A DNA stretch of 64,000 nt, from contig NZ_JGZN01000005.1 in the NCBI RefSeq assembly GCF_000741715.1, positions 62,052-126,051 on the forward strand, written 5' to 3'. Both the position numbers and the translations under genes were made by a program. The notes below the pieces were generated by a model. It ran no database searches, was not told the origin of the DNA, and saw only the letters and a list, made by a program, of their open reading frames with translations. This stretch comes from Bifidobacterium saguini DSM 23967. GTDB lineage: Bacteria; Actinomycetota; Actinomycetes; Actinomycetales; Bifidobacteriaceae. Shown here one piece after another: positions 26,557-35,881 of the stretch. How positions within the stretch are numbered: the stretch's first letter is position 1; the number at the start of each line of letters is the position of its first letter.

Positions 26557-27078
26557 TCAGTATTGCGCGCCGTCAAAGACGAATAGCGCGTGTGAATCGC
26601 CGCGCCGCTTATTGTCGAAATAACGATTGAACAGTTGCAGGCGCTCAACGGTGCTTGCAGCGAGCGGCTGGGGGAGCGCATCCAAGTCAAACCAGCCGAC
26701 GTTAAGGCTTTCCTCATCGCCAACAAATGGTTTGTTATTGCCGCCTGGCTTCACCTTGCAGAGGAAGGAATGATCCATATACATGGTGTTATCGCCATTG
26801 GCATAGGTCAGTACTTTGTTCGAGGAGGTTACAGCCACCAAATCGGTGACAATGGCGTCAACGCCGGTTTCTTCCTTGATTTCTCGCACTACAGTGTCCG
26901 CTGGCTGTTCGCCGGGCTCGTTGATGCCGTAGACCATCGCCCATTCGCCGGTATCCGAACGACGGCCCAACAGCAGCTGCCCCTGATCGTTCAGCACATA
27001 ACCGGTTACACCAATGAGCCATAAGAGATCATGGCCAATTTTTTTACGAAGTTCGAGTACGAATTCTGGAGTTGGCAT
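26557..27078 (-). CDS. Nudix hydrolase
   Basis: A 173-residue Nudix-fold pyrophosphohydrolase. The full Nudix box is present near residues 60-82: GINEPGEQPADTVVREIKEE followed by TGV, keeping the REVxEE-type catalytic residues. GYVLNDQGQLLLGRRSDTG and the C-terminal half surround it. Such enzymes cleave nucleoside diphosphates linked to another group; the substrate cannot be read from the sequence. The start is ATG 27078 with AAGGTGG upstream; an ATG at 27099 would add seven residues without a clear ribosome-binding site. It lies downstream of the aminopeptidase gene on the same strand, with a repeated hairpin between. Confidence 0.87.
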   Translation of the reverse strand: MPTPEFVLELRKKIGHDLLWLIGVTGYVLNDQGQLLLGRRSDTGEWAMVYGINEPGEQPADTVVREIKEETGVDAIVTDLVAVTSSNKVLTYANGDNTMYMDHSFLCKVKPGGNNKPFVGDEESLNVGWFDLDALPQPLAASTVERLQLFNRYFDNKRRGDSHALFVFDGAQY

Positions 27079-27103
27079 GACCGCCACCTTCCTATACAAA
27101 AAT

Positions 27104-27153
27104 GGCTCCCCTCACCGAGGGGAGCTGTCGGCATAAACCGACCGAGGGGAGCC
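27104..27153. repeat. Short palindromic repeat, GGCTCCCCT family
   Basis: GGCTCCCCTC (27104-27113) and GAGGGGAGCC (27144-27153) flank an inner copy of GAGGGGAGC (27117-27125) and a GTCGG/CCGAC hairpin. The element offers alternative foldings and lies between pepP and the Nudix gene. Related stems occur at 25071-25100 and 43445-43486. Confidence 0.65.
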
Positions 27154-27163
27154 GAAATGATAA

Positions 27164-28759
27164 TTACTTAGCGGTGGCGGCGCGGTCGGCCATCCAGACC
27201 TCCACGTCATCGATTTGCTTCGGAATGCCAGCGGAAATCCATTCCGGACCATTCTCGGTCATCAGCACATCATCTTCAATACGAATGCCAATGCCACGGT
27301 ATTCCGGTGGAATCAGCAGATCATCCTCGCGGAAGTACAGACCAGGCTCGATGGTGAAGATCATACCCGGGCGAATCGGGGCACCCTGATAAGCCTCGAA
27401 ACGAGCCTGAGCACAATCGTGCACATCAAGACCAAGATGATGAGCAACGCCGCAAGCCAACCAACGGCGATGCTGCTGACCTTCGGGGGAGAGCGATTCC
27501 TCAACGCTCACCGGCAGCAGGCCCCAATCATGCAGACGCTCGGCGATTACGCGCATGCAGGCATGATGGATATCGGAATAGGTGGCACCCGGCTTGGCGG
27601 CTTCAAAGCCAGCCTGCTGGGAATCCAACACAGCCTGATACAGGCGCTTCTGCAAATCGGTGAACTTACCGTTGGTTGGGAACGTACGGGTGATATCAGC
27701 CGTGTAGAGGGAATCGACTTCCACGCCAGCATCCACGAGCAACATATCGCCGGTCTTCACCACACCAGTGTTACGCATCCAGTGCAGGATTGGAGCGTGA
27801 GGACCAGAAGCCACAATGGAGTCGTAGCCAACAGCGTTGCCTAATTCGCGGGACACCGCGTTGAACGCACCTTCGAGAATACGCTCGGAACGCGGCTTAT
27901 CCAGTGCTGCCGGCAGTGCGCTCAGTAGACGGTCGAAACCATGCTTGGTGGCATCCACGGCCTTGCGCATTTCATTGATCTCATAGGAATCCTTCACCAT
28001 GCGGGCTTCGGACGTGAATTCGTGCAGCTTATCATCAGCGGCGGCATTCTTATCGGGGTCGGCAGCGCCATTGGCTTCGCGGATGGATTCGACCAGTGAA
28101 GTGATTTGCGGATCGGTCTCACGCATCACGCGAACGCGAACAGCACCTGCCTCAGCGCCGACATCCTTGCTTAGCGCATCGGCCAGCTGGGCGATGTCAT
28201 GCGTTTCGATGCCGGTCATGGCCGTCATTTCCTTCAAACCAGCGCGCGGACCCACCCAGTATTCGCCGTAATGCGGGTTCATGAAGAAATCGGTAGTGGA
28301 GTTGTCGGCACGCGGGGCCACGAACAATTCCGGCGTATGGGTCTGGCCGGCCTTGGCCTCTTCGGAATCCGGGTCCACCGGGTTCAGCACCAGCACGGCG
28401 CCGGCCTCATAATCCACGCCGAGACCAGTGTAATAAGCGAAGGCAGTATCCGGACGGAACATGTAATCGCAATCATTATTGCGTACCTTCGGCTGACCGG
28501 CAGGAATCACTAGGCGCTCGCCGGGGAAGGCCTTGCCCAGAGCGGCAAGACGAGCCGGAGTGAACTTGGAGGATTCGAGCGGCTCGATTTCCGGCTCATC
28601 GTCAGCCCAGCCGGACTTCATGAAGTCCTTGAACGCCTCGGAGCGCGGGCGCAGCGAACGATTGTTCACTCGATCGCTCATGGCCTGGTCGCCGCCCGGA
28701 GCGTTCTTGCGCTCTTCTGCCTCATATTCCTTATCTTTCTCGGTGACTACCTCACCCAT
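27164..28759 (-). CDS. pepP: Xaa-Pro aminopeptidase (aminopeptidase P)
   Basis: A 531-residue M24-family metallopeptidase that removes N-terminal residues before proline. An N-terminal creatinase-like domain (RLVIPAGQPKVRNNDCDYMF near residue 80) is followed by the pita-bread catalytic domain. Metal ligands are visible in LLVDAGVEVDSLYTADITRT near 338-357 (two aspartates), CGVAHHLGLDVHDCAQ near 434 (His), MIFTIEPGLYF near 464 (Glu) and GIGIRIEDDVLMTENG near 488 (Glu). The first 50 residues are charged and longer than in many relatives. AAGGAG lies five bases before ATG 28759. The cytosolic enzyme probably helps in peptide turnover. Confidence 0.93.
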   Translation of the reverse strand: MGEVVTEKDKEYEAEERKNAPGGDQAMSDRVNNRSLRPRSEAFKDFMKSGWADDEPEIEPLESSKFTPARLAALGKAFPGERLVIPAGQPKVRNNDCDYMFRPDTAFAYYTGLGVDYEAGAVLVLNPVDPDSEEAKAGQTHTPELFVAPRADNSTTDFFMNPHYGEYWVGPRAGLKEMTAMTGIETHDIAQLADALSKDVGAEAGAVRVRVMRETDPQITSLVESIREANGAADPDKNAAADDKLHEFTSEARMVKDSYEINEMRKAVDATKHGFDRLLSALPAALDKPRSERILEGAFNAVSRELGNAVGYDSIVASGPHAPILHWMRNTGVVKTGDMLLVDAGVEVDSLYTADITRTFPTNGKFTDLQKRLYQAVLDSQQAGFEAAKPGATYSDIHHACMRVIAERLHDWGLLPVSVEESLSPEGQQHRRWLACGVAHHLGLDVHDCAQARFEAYQGAPIRPGMIFTIEPGLYFREDDLLIPPEYRGIGIRIEDDVLMTENGPEWISAGIPKQIDDVEVWMADRAATAK

Positions 28760-28782
28760 CGATACTCCTTATGAAAGAAGGC

Positions 28783-29436
28783 TCATGTTACCGCTCCCAT
28801 ACTAGTCGTTCGAATTCGTTTGCCACATACTCCTCGCAGATTTTGCGGATTAATGAGTATGAGGGTGCAGTCAGTGCGTAGCGTACTGCATGCGGCGAGG
28901 ACTTGTTCGGACGAGATTCCTTGCGCAAACGCAGAATCAAAGAACGGTAGGGCAAATCGAAAATCGTAGGTGCGAGCGCATTCGATGAGTGTATGAGCTG
29001 GAGGTGTAAGCAATAATCCGGTCGTTGAGTCTCGCATTGCCAAAGAAGAAGCCTGAGGCATGTATACGCGTTTTAATCGCGGATGACGCTGTTCGCTGCC
29101 GTGATTCTGCGTCATTACGCAGACCGAACCATCATGGAGACACCATTGGTGTTCGAAGCCATATGCGCTGGCCGCAACCAATCCTCCGAAAACCCAGTTT
29201 GGATGAGCTATTGCAAGAGCTTTTGCGATATGCAGTGTTTGCTCAGGAGGGGGCAGTGTATTCCAATACCCTTGTTCTGCGTATAACGATGGTGAACCAC
29301 GATAGGTATTGATAAGTTCGCCGGATTGAGCACGTCGTTGTAGTGCAAGTTGCTCTGAGGGAACCGTGGAATATGCGCATCGATGCTCATTCTGGGCCGT
29401 ACGAAGAATTTGGGCAATTGCTTTGTGTGTTTTCAT
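28783..29436 (-). CDS. AbiEi-like / DUF559-type protein, probably truncated
   Basis: A 217-residue protein that resembles actinobacterial proteins with an AbiEi-antitoxin-like N-terminus: a small helical domain (EQLALQRRAQSGELINTYRG), then HPNWVFGGLVAASAYGFEHQ and PAHTLIECARTYDFRFALPF. Relatives usually continue past an EQVLAAC-type motif into a nuclease-like C-terminal domain. Here the frame ends about 30 residues after that motif with an unlikely tail, so it looks truncated. Shifting one frame after the motif gives an alternative, more protein-like end (ICEEYVANEFERLVWER), so a frame break is possible. No ribosome-binding site is clear and no partner toxin is beside it. Family naming is from memory and moderate. 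Confidence 0.5.
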   Translation of the reverse strand: MKTHKAIAQILRTAQNEHRCAYSTVPSEQLALQRRAQSGELINTYRGSPSLYAEQGYWNTLPPPEQTLHIAKALAIAHPNWVFGGLVAASAYGFEHQWCLHDGSVCVMTQNHGSEQRHPRLKRVYMPQASSLAMRDSTTGLLLTPPAHTLIECARTYDFRFALPFFDSAFAQGISSEQVLAACSTLRTDCTLILINPQNLRGVCGKRIRTTSMGAVT

Positions 29437-29699
29437 GCCAATAACGGTAAAGGAAATGACGGGGAAAGGGGGTGGAATTCAAGTAATGTGGTTCGAGCTT
29501 GTGCTTGCGATTGGCGTTGTCTTGAAACCGTTGGAATATCAAGCCTCTGTCCAGTTTCGATGATGTATATGAGTTATCCACATTGGTTTGTTGGTTAAAG
29601 GGTTTGTGCCGATGATACGAACAGATGTTTGTGCGAGGTGTTTACGCCATATGGTGGGTCTCTAACTGCGCTGATATGAAAGATAGGTGCATGGAGAGA

Positions 29700-29754
29700 T
29701 GCCTAGTGGCCATACGGTGGCCGATGGCTTCTTTGCCTAGAAGCCGTCTGGGCA
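29700..29754. ncRNA. Candidate three-way-junction RNA or structured repeat
   Basis: Three helices stack in 55 bases. TGCCTA (29700-29705) pairs with TGGGCA (29749-29754). GGCCA pairs with TGGCC (29708-29712 with 29718-29722). GATGGCTTC pairs with GAAGCCGTC (29723-29731 with 29740-29748). There are almost no unpaired junction bases. No open frame or promoter explains it. It may be a small RNA or an extragenic palindromic repeat; direction is unknown. Confidence 0.35.
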
Positions 29755-29946
29755 GATGACAATACGATAACTTCGTTTTTGCGGTTTTTGGTCTTGGAAT
29801 GAGGTGTTAGCGGCAAGAAGAGGGGGAATGAAATGGATTTTGGCTGTTGGACAATCGCAATTCTGACGCTAAGCGCCATCGATTGGCCGTAAAACTGCAC
29901 TGAGTTATAACGCGTGATGCTGAGTGGACAGGTAGTGGCATCGTAA

Positions 29947-30072
29947 CATCACTGAAACGGCTGAATGAAGTGATTCGGGCACGTTCTGGACTGATACTGG
30001 CAATAAGAATTATTGAGCGTAGTTCTTTTGCCACCATTGGTTTGATAACCTCGCTGACACGTTTTAGTGATG
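29947..30072. repeat. Imperfect inverted repeat about 126 bp long
   Basis: CATCACTGAAACG (29947-29959) is inverted at 30060-30072 with one mismatch. Inner parts also match, such as TGGCAATAAGAA against TTCTTTTGCCA. The shape resembles a small non-autonomous element or a long imperfect hairpin. No coding function is seen. Confidence 0.4.
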
Positions 30073-30614
30073 TAAGGCGTGCAAAGGGTGCCCATATGAC
30101 TTCTGCGACTTTGTTCGTTGAGTATATATATATATCGTGCGTTGCCTTATATGGTTTCCGCGCGGTTCTATGCTTCTTCATATGTGGATAATAGGCTGCG
30201 TTCGCCATTCGCTTATGAAAGCGAAGGCAATCATTCGATGACGGTCGTACCGTACCGGCAGCAGGTTTTCGATATCCTCGACCTTCACATAGTGGGATGG
30301 TCTTATGTCGTTATGACAGGTCTTGACATGGACAGCGAATGCGCTTTGCGGATAGATTACGGTAGGCAAAAGGCATCCTGCGCTTCACTGAGTGCGGAAT
30401 GAAAGCACAATGCCGCATCCTATAGACCCCGACGATTAATATGGTGGAAGTTTTCGCTTGGAACATCATGTTTGGAGTGGAATGGCTGCGGATACGTTTG
30501 CAGACACGTTCCGAGCAAGCCAACGATGAAACGGGCAACCGCACACGGGCCAAGAGCAGCTCGTGCAAAGGCTGGGTGCGCAACGCGCCAATGATGCAGA
30601 GAGGGAGTAAGTGC

Positions 30615-32207
30615 ATGTCATTCGAGCATCCGAATAGGAACAATGAGACAATGCGAGACGTCGAGCTGGATATTATGAGCCGCCCGCCGGAGCATAACAC
30701 CACAAACCTCGATTTGGACCGTATGAATCTGATGCTCGATCTGCTCGGCCATCCCGAAGAATCATTCCGTGTGATTCATGTGACCGGCACCAACGGCAAG
30801 GGCTCCACCGCTCGCATGGCCGAAGCCATTTGCCGTGCCTACGGCATGCGCACTGGCCTGTACACGTCTCCGCATCTGGAACGCATCAACGAGCGCATTT
30901 GCATTGATGGCCAGCAGCTTTCCGACGATGATTTCATCGACATCTGGGATCAGACCAAGGATTTGGTGGCGCTGGTCGACGCCAAGATGGAGGAGCAGGG
31001 CAAGCCGAAGATGAGTTTCTTCGAAGTACTCACCGCTATGGCCATTTGGAAGTTCGCCGACGCTCCGGTGGATGTGGCCATCGTAGAGGTCGGCATGGGC
31101 GGCGCATGGGATGCCACCAATGTGATTAACGCCGATGCCGCAATCATCGGCCCAGTTGACATGGACCATATGCAGTGGCTGGGAAACACGGTTGAGAAGA
31201 TTGCCAGCGAGAAGGTAGGCATCATCAAGCCCGACTGTACCGCGATTATCGGCCCGCAGCCGCATGAGGAAGCCGTAATGCCAATTATTGAAGAGGCCGC
31301 CGTTCGCAACCACGCCACGCTGGTCCGTGATGGCTATGAGATGACGGTGTCCGACCGTATGCCGGCAGTGGGTGGTCAAGTTGCCACGCTCACCACGCCG
31401 AACGGCACCTATGAGGGTGTGCCGATTGCCAAGTTCGGCGAACATCAGGCCCACAACGCTCTCGCCGCGCTCGCCGCCGCCGAAGTGGTGATTCCAGTCA
31501 ACGGCCCGCTGGACGGGGATTTGGTGGCTGAGGCGTTGAGCTCGGTGAAGATTCCTGGCCGCATTGAGCAGATTCGTACCTCGCCGACCATCATTCTGGA
31601 CGGTGGCCACAACGTGAATGCCGCCGAAGCGCTGCGCAAGGCCATCGAGGAAAGCTACGACTTCAAGCAGCTGGTTGGCGTGGTCGCCATGATGCGCGAC
31701 AAGCAGGTCGAGGAATATCTCGGCGTGCTTGAGCCGATCCTAAGCTCCGTGGTGGTTACCGAAAACTCTTGGCGTGACCGTGTGATGTCTGCCGATGATC
31801 TGGAAAAAATCGCCGTAGACGTGTTCGGTCGCGACCGCGTAATCAAGGAGCCGAACCTGCCCGATGCCATCCAGACCGCCGTCAACATGGTCGATGCCGA
31901 AGATGAACTGGGCGTGGGCTATGGTCACGGTGTGCTCATCTGCGGCAGCTTCGTCACCGCTGGCGATGCTCGCACGATGCTCGAGGAGCATGCAAGTCCG
32001 ACCATGCAGCAGGCCATGAATATTCATCAGCCGGTGGTTGACCCTGATGATTCGAACGCTGATGATGATGCCGCTGATACGCTCGACGATCAGGTCAGCC
32101 CTGATGATTTCGACGTGTTCGATGTGCTTGGTCTTGGCAAAAACAGCACCGGCAGTGCAAACGATACGGACGCGGACGACAACATCGATCCGGCTGCAAA
32201 TCAGTGA
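30615..32207 (+). CDS. folC: Folylpolyglutamate/dihydrofolate synthase
   Basis: A Mur-ligase-family enzyme that joins glutamate to folates. The ATP loop VTGTNGKGSTARMAEAI lies near residue 56, YTSPHLERINERICIDGQ near 82, VEVGMGGAWDATNVI near 160 and GPVDMDHMQWLGNTVEKI near 178. ILDGGHNVNAAEALRKAI near 327 begins the C-terminal domain. ATG 30615 with GAGGGA at 30601-30606 is chosen; the frame is open further upstream to 30441, but the extra residues are low in family likeness. Length is then 530 residues. The last 50 or so residues are very acidic (many Asp, Asn, Ala), an unusual tail. Only 12 bases separate it from smc, so co-transcription is likely. Confidence 0.9.
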   Translation: MSFEHPNRNNETMRDVELDIMSRPPEHNTTNLDLDRMNLMLDLLGHPEESFRVIHVTGTNGKGSTARMAEAICRAYGMRTGLYTSPHLERINERICIDGQQLSDDDFIDIWDQTKDLVALVDAKMEEQGKPKMSFFEVLTAMAIWKFADAPVDVAIVEVGMGGAWDATNVINADAAIIGPVDMDHMQWLGNTVEKIASEKVGIIKPDCTAIIGPQPHEEAVMPIIEEAAVRNHATLVRDGYEMTVSDRMPAVGGQVATLTTPNGTYEGVPIAKFGEHQAHNALAALAAAEVVIPVNGPLDGDLVAEALSSVKIPGRIEQIRTSPTIILDGGHNVNAAEALRKAIEESYDFKQLVGVVAMMRDKQVEEYLGVLEPILSSVVVTENSWRDRVMSADDLEKIAVDVFGRDRVIKEPNLPDAIQTAVNMVDAEDELGVGYGHGVLICGSFVTAGDARTMLEEHASPTMQQAMNIHQPVVDPDDSNADDDAADTLDDQVSPDDFDVFDVLGLGKNSTGSANDTDADDNIDPAANQ

Positions 32208-32219
32208 CAGGCAGCCTTT

Positions 32220-35200
32220 ATGTACCTTAAAGAGCTCACCCTACGCGGTTTCAAATCCTTTGCCTCGGCCACAACTTTGCGGTTCGAGCCAGGGATTACC
32301 GCGGTTGTAGGCCCGAACGGGTCCGGCAAGTCGAATATCGTAGACGCGCTGACCTGGGTCATGGGTGAGCAGGGTGCCAAGAATCTGAGAGGTACTTCAA
32401 TGGAGGACGTGATCTTTGCGGGCACGTCCTCCAGACCTCCATTGGGTCGTGCTCAGGTAAGCCTGACCATTGATAATTCCGATCACACGCTGGATATTGA
32501 TTACACGGAAGTGACGATTTCCCGCACGATTTTCCGCAACGGTGGTTCGGAATACGCCATCAACGGTTCCACCTGCCGCCTGCTGGATATTCAGGAGCTG
32601 CTTTCTGACACGGGTCTTGGCCAGCAAATGCATGTGATTGTGGGCCAAGGCCGATTGGACGCGATTCTCAAAGCCGACCCATCCGGGCATCGCGCATTCA
32701 TTGAGGAAGCCGCGGGCATTCTCAAACATCGCAAACGTAAGGAGCGTGCCTTACGCAAGCTAGCCAATACGGAATCGAATTTGAACCGTTTGGATGATTT
32801 GCTTCGGGAATTGCATCGCCAGCTGGGCCCGCTTGGCAGGCAGGCGCGTATTTCCCGTAGGGCGGATGCGATTCAGGTATCGGTGCGAGACGCTCAGGCT
32901 CGTCTGTATGCCGAGGATGCGCAGCAATCGATGAATCGCCGTGCAACCGTGCGTAAGGAGCTTGGCGAAGTGCGCGCTCAATTGGCGAGCGCCCAGCGTG
33001 AATTGGCGCGAGTAAAAGTGCGTATCGAGCAGGTGGAATCTGTGACTTCGCAGTCAAGTCCCGCCATCGCTCAAGCCAATCAATACTGGCATGATTTTTC
33101 CCAAACCCGGGAGCGGCTGCTTGCTCTGGCGCAGCTTGCTGACGAACGAGCGCGATCAACGGCTAGCGGCATTGTTAACAATATGGGAGAGGATCCTGAC
33201 CTGCTCTATGCGCGTGCACAAGAGCTTGAACAGCAGGCTACAACGCAGGACCAGTCCGTATCCGATGCTCGACTGGCTTATGACAAGGCCACGGAGCAGC
33301 GTGCGGATAATGAAAAGCAACTTGCTTCCGTGCGCCAAACATTGACTGAATTGCGCAAAACCGCGCAGGAACGGGATTCAGCTATTGCCAAGCTTCACGA
33401 ACTGATTGCGCGTGAGGAGTCCGCAGCGCAGTTAGCTCACAGCAGAGTCAAGGATTATACGAGCCAGCGTGAAACGGCAGCTGAGCAGCGTGACGAAGTG
33501 CAGCATCAGCTTGATGCTCTGCACGAGCAAGTCGAAGCGGTTGCGGATGATAATGGAGCAGCTCTGGATGCGGCCCGTGCTGCATTAGCCCAATGCCGTG
33601 ATGTGCTGAATGGATTATCGGATACGCAGCGCGAGCTGCAATCGAGGATTATTTCCCTGAAAGCCAAAGCCGATGCGCTTGCCGATACGCTGGCGAGCCG
33701 TAACGCCTCCGGTGAACTGGAACATGATGAATCCGCTCATGTTCTAGGGCGATTGACCGACTTTGTTCATGTGGAAGAAGGCTGGGAAGAGGCTGTGGCC
33801 CATGTGTTAGGCCAATTTTCCAGTGCGATGGTGGTAGCTCAGCCGAGCAGTATGCTTCATGCGCTGGAGCGTGCTCGCGAAGACAAGCTTGGCAAGGCCG
33901 TGATGATTACGGCAAATCATGCATCGAATGCGCTGGAGACTTCTGATGCTCGTCTCTCATTGACTGATAGTGATGGACACACTGTGCGACGGCTTGATTC
34001 GCTGGTCACCGTTAATCCTCAAGCTTCTGATGGCGCTATGGCACATGATGTGGTAACTGCGGTACGACTGCTGCTGAACGATACGATAGCGGCAGACAGT
34101 CTCGCTCAAGCGCAGCATATGGTGGAATCCGGGCAAGCTGAACGGGCGGTAACGGCTCAAGGGGAAATGCTGTGCAGGGGAGTGGCTGCAGTAGGTGGTT
34201 CATCTCTCTCCCAGTCCGATCTTGCGTTGGCCGCTAAACGAGATAAGGCATTGGCGCAGACGTCTCAACTGGAAATCCAGGAACAACAGACGGCCGAACA
34301 AGTGGCTCAAGCCAAATTACGGCGAGATGAAGCAGCCCAAGCAGTCGATAGGGAATCCTCTAAACGTACCGAGTTGAGGCTTCAAGCACAGCAAGCGCAG
34401 AAAGCATTGCAGGCATCGCAACAGCGTCTCGCTTCGCTGAACAAGCAGGTTGCACAATTCGATCATCGCATTGCCGAAATGCAGTCGCAGGCCCATGACC
34501 ATCAGCTGAAACTCGATGACCTCCATCGCGCTTTGGAATCCGCTCAGCAGTCCGGTGCAGCGCAGGAACAGTGGAATGATTTGGAAGAGCGGGAGCATGA
34601 GCTTGAGCAGACGTTGTCTCATGCTCGAGAGCATGAAGTGGAAGCGAAAATCGCGTGGACTGATGCCTCCCGTAAAGCCGAATCGCTGCATCGTCAAGCT
34701 GGATTGCTGCGAGACAACGCCAAAGAAGCGGCTCAGCGGCGTGCCCATATCGAAGCATTGAACACCAAGCGTCGAGCACAAGCCGCGCATTTGCAAACGG
34801 TGGCTCAAGATGCGCGCAGCGTGGCGGCAATGGTGGCGGAAACGTTGCAAGGTATTGCGGCGGAGCGTGATCGTCTGCAAGCTGAGGCATCAAGCCATGA
34901 TGAAGAGCTGAAGATGCTGCGCTCGCAGCGCAATGCCATCGAGCCACGAGTCACCGATTTAACAGCTCGCGAGCATACGTTGGATGTGAACCGCGAACGT
35001 CTTGCTATGGAGGCAGGCCAACTTACGCAGAAAGTCTCCGACGAACTCGGCCTGACATTGGAAGAACTGGTGCAAGCATATGGCCCTGATCAGCCTGTGC
35101 CGGTTTTGGATGATAACGGCAATCCCGTTCCGATCAATGATTCATCAGACTCCAACGGGATGGCTGAGGAAGAAGGCAGCCAAGCGCAACGCTTCCAAAC

Positions 35201-35870
35201 CGTGCCGTATAACCGTGCGGAGCAGAAGAAACGTTTGGATAAAGCACGCCGTGATCTGGCTGCTTTGGGCAAGATCAACCCGCTGGCCACTGAAGAATAT
35301 GAGGCGCTTGAGGAACGCAACAAGTATCTCAACGATCAGCGTAACGATGTAGTCAAGTCTCGTGATGATTTGATGCAGCTCATCAAGGAACTTGATTCCA
35401 CAATGGTCACCGTATTCAAGTCCGCGTTTGAGGATACGGCTGAGGCTTTCCAACAGGTGTTTGCCACATTGTTCCCGGGCGGCACCGGGCGGCTGCGCTT
35501 GGAGAACCCGGATGATTTGCTCACCACTGGCGTATTGGTAGAGGCCAGCCCGGCCGGCAAGAGGGTGAAGCAGTTGAGTCTGCTGTCTGGCGGCGAGCGA
35601 TCGTTGACCGCATTGGCGTTGCTGTTCGCCATCTTCACCGCACGCCCCAGCCCGTTCTATGTGATGGATGAGGTGGAAGCCGCTCTTGATGATGTGAATC
35701 TCACCAGATTGATTCATGCGTTGAATGAGCTGCGTGAACATGCGCAGCTCATCATCATTACGCATCAGCAACGCACGATGAGCATTGCCGACGCGCTCTA
35801 TGGCGTCACCATGCGTGCTGATGGTGTGACCGCCGTTATCAGTCAGAAACTGGCCGATAGGAGCAAGTAA
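32220..35870 (+). CDS. smc: Chromosome partition protein SMC
   Basis: A 1216-residue SMC ATPase that compacts and separates chromosomes with ScpA and ScpB, whose genes lie at 51.7-53.2 kb. The N-terminal head has Walker A VVGPNGSGKSNIVDALTW near residue 31. Two long coiled-coil arms flank a hinge near residues 500-660. The C-terminal head shows LSLLSGGERSLTALALLFA (ABC signature, near 1119) and FYVMDEVEAALDDVNLTR (Walker B, near 1147), then IITHQQRTM. The start at ATG 32220 directly precedes the conserved MYLKELTLRGFKSFA. It follows folC closely and is convergent with the fem gene, whose end is 12 bases away. Confidence 0.96.
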   Translation: MYLKELTLRGFKSFASATTLRFEPGITAVVGPNGSGKSNIVDALTWVMGEQGAKNLRGTSMEDVIFAGTSSRPPLGRAQVSLTIDNSDHTLDIDYTEVTISRTIFRNGGSEYAINGSTCRLLDIQELLSDTGLGQQMHVIVGQGRLDAILKADPSGHRAFIEEAAGILKHRKRKERALRKLANTESNLNRLDDLLRELHRQLGPLGRQARISRRADAIQVSVRDAQARLYAEDAQQSMNRRATVRKELGEVRAQLASAQRELARVKVRIEQVESVTSQSSPAIAQANQYWHDFSQTRERLLALAQLADERARSTASGIVNNMGEDPDLLYARAQELEQQATTQDQSVSDARLAYDKATEQRADNEKQLASVRQTLTELRKTAQERDSAIAKLHELIAREESAAQLAHSRVKDYTSQRETAAEQRDEVQHQLDALHEQVEAVADDNGAALDAARAALAQCRDVLNGLSDTQRELQSRIISLKAKADALADTLASRNASGELEHDESAHVLGRLTDFVHVEEGWEEAVAHVLGQFSSAMVVAQPSSMLHALERAREDKLGKAVMITANHASNALETSDARLSLTDSDGHTVRRLDSLVTVNPQASDGAMAHDVVTAVRLLLNDTIAADSLAQAQHMVESGQAERAVTAQGEMLCRGVAAVGGSSLSQSDLALAAKRDKALAQTSQLEIQEQQTAEQVAQAKLRRDEAAQAVDRESSKRTELRLQAQQAQKALQASQQRLASLNKQVAQFDHRIAEMQSQAHDHQLKLDDLHRALESAQQSGAAQEQWNDLEEREHELEQTLSHAREHEVEAKIAWTDASRKAESLHRQAGLLRDNAKEAAQRRAHIEALNTKRRAQAAHLQTVAQDARSVAAMVAETLQGIAAERDRLQAEASSHDEELKMLRSQRNAIEPRVTDLTAREHTLDVNRERLAMEAGQLTQKVSDELGLTLEELVQAYGPDQPVPVLDDNGNPVPINDSSDSNGMAEEEGSQAQRFQTVPYNRAEQKKRLDKARRDLAALGKINPLATEEYEALEERNKYLNDQRNDVVKSRDDLMQLIKELDSTMVTVFKSAFEDTAEAFQQVFATLFPGGTGRLRLENPDDLLTTGVLVEASPAGKRVKQLSLLSGGERSLTALALLFAIFTARPSPFYVMDEVEAALDDVNLTRLIHALNELREHAQLIIITHQQRTMSIADALYGVTMRADGVTAVISQKLADRSK

Positions 35871-35881
35871 CACTAACGAAG

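Larger units (their letters stand above)
29437..30614. other. Gene-poor gap before folC
   Basis: Nearly 1.2 kb without a convincing gene. Base composition is more AT-rich than on either side. It contains a compact hairpin cluster at 29700-29754, an imperfect inverted repeat at 29947-30072 and a TA run at 30122-30135. Short frames on both strands lack ribosome-binding sites and recognisable products; one minus-strand frame exists only because it crosses the inverted repeat. A frame reading into folC from 30441 is treated as an upstream extension, not a gene. The gap may hold decayed genes or non-coding elements. Confidence 0.5.

Noticed and set aside
30118..30135. TA run as a CRISPR or origin feature
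   Set aside because: Only a short dinucleotide run; no repeated spacers or DnaA boxes nearby.
29807..30208. 133-residue minus-strand frame in the gap
   Set aside because: Its repeated RFSDV-like text comes from the inverted repeat; no ribosome-binding site.
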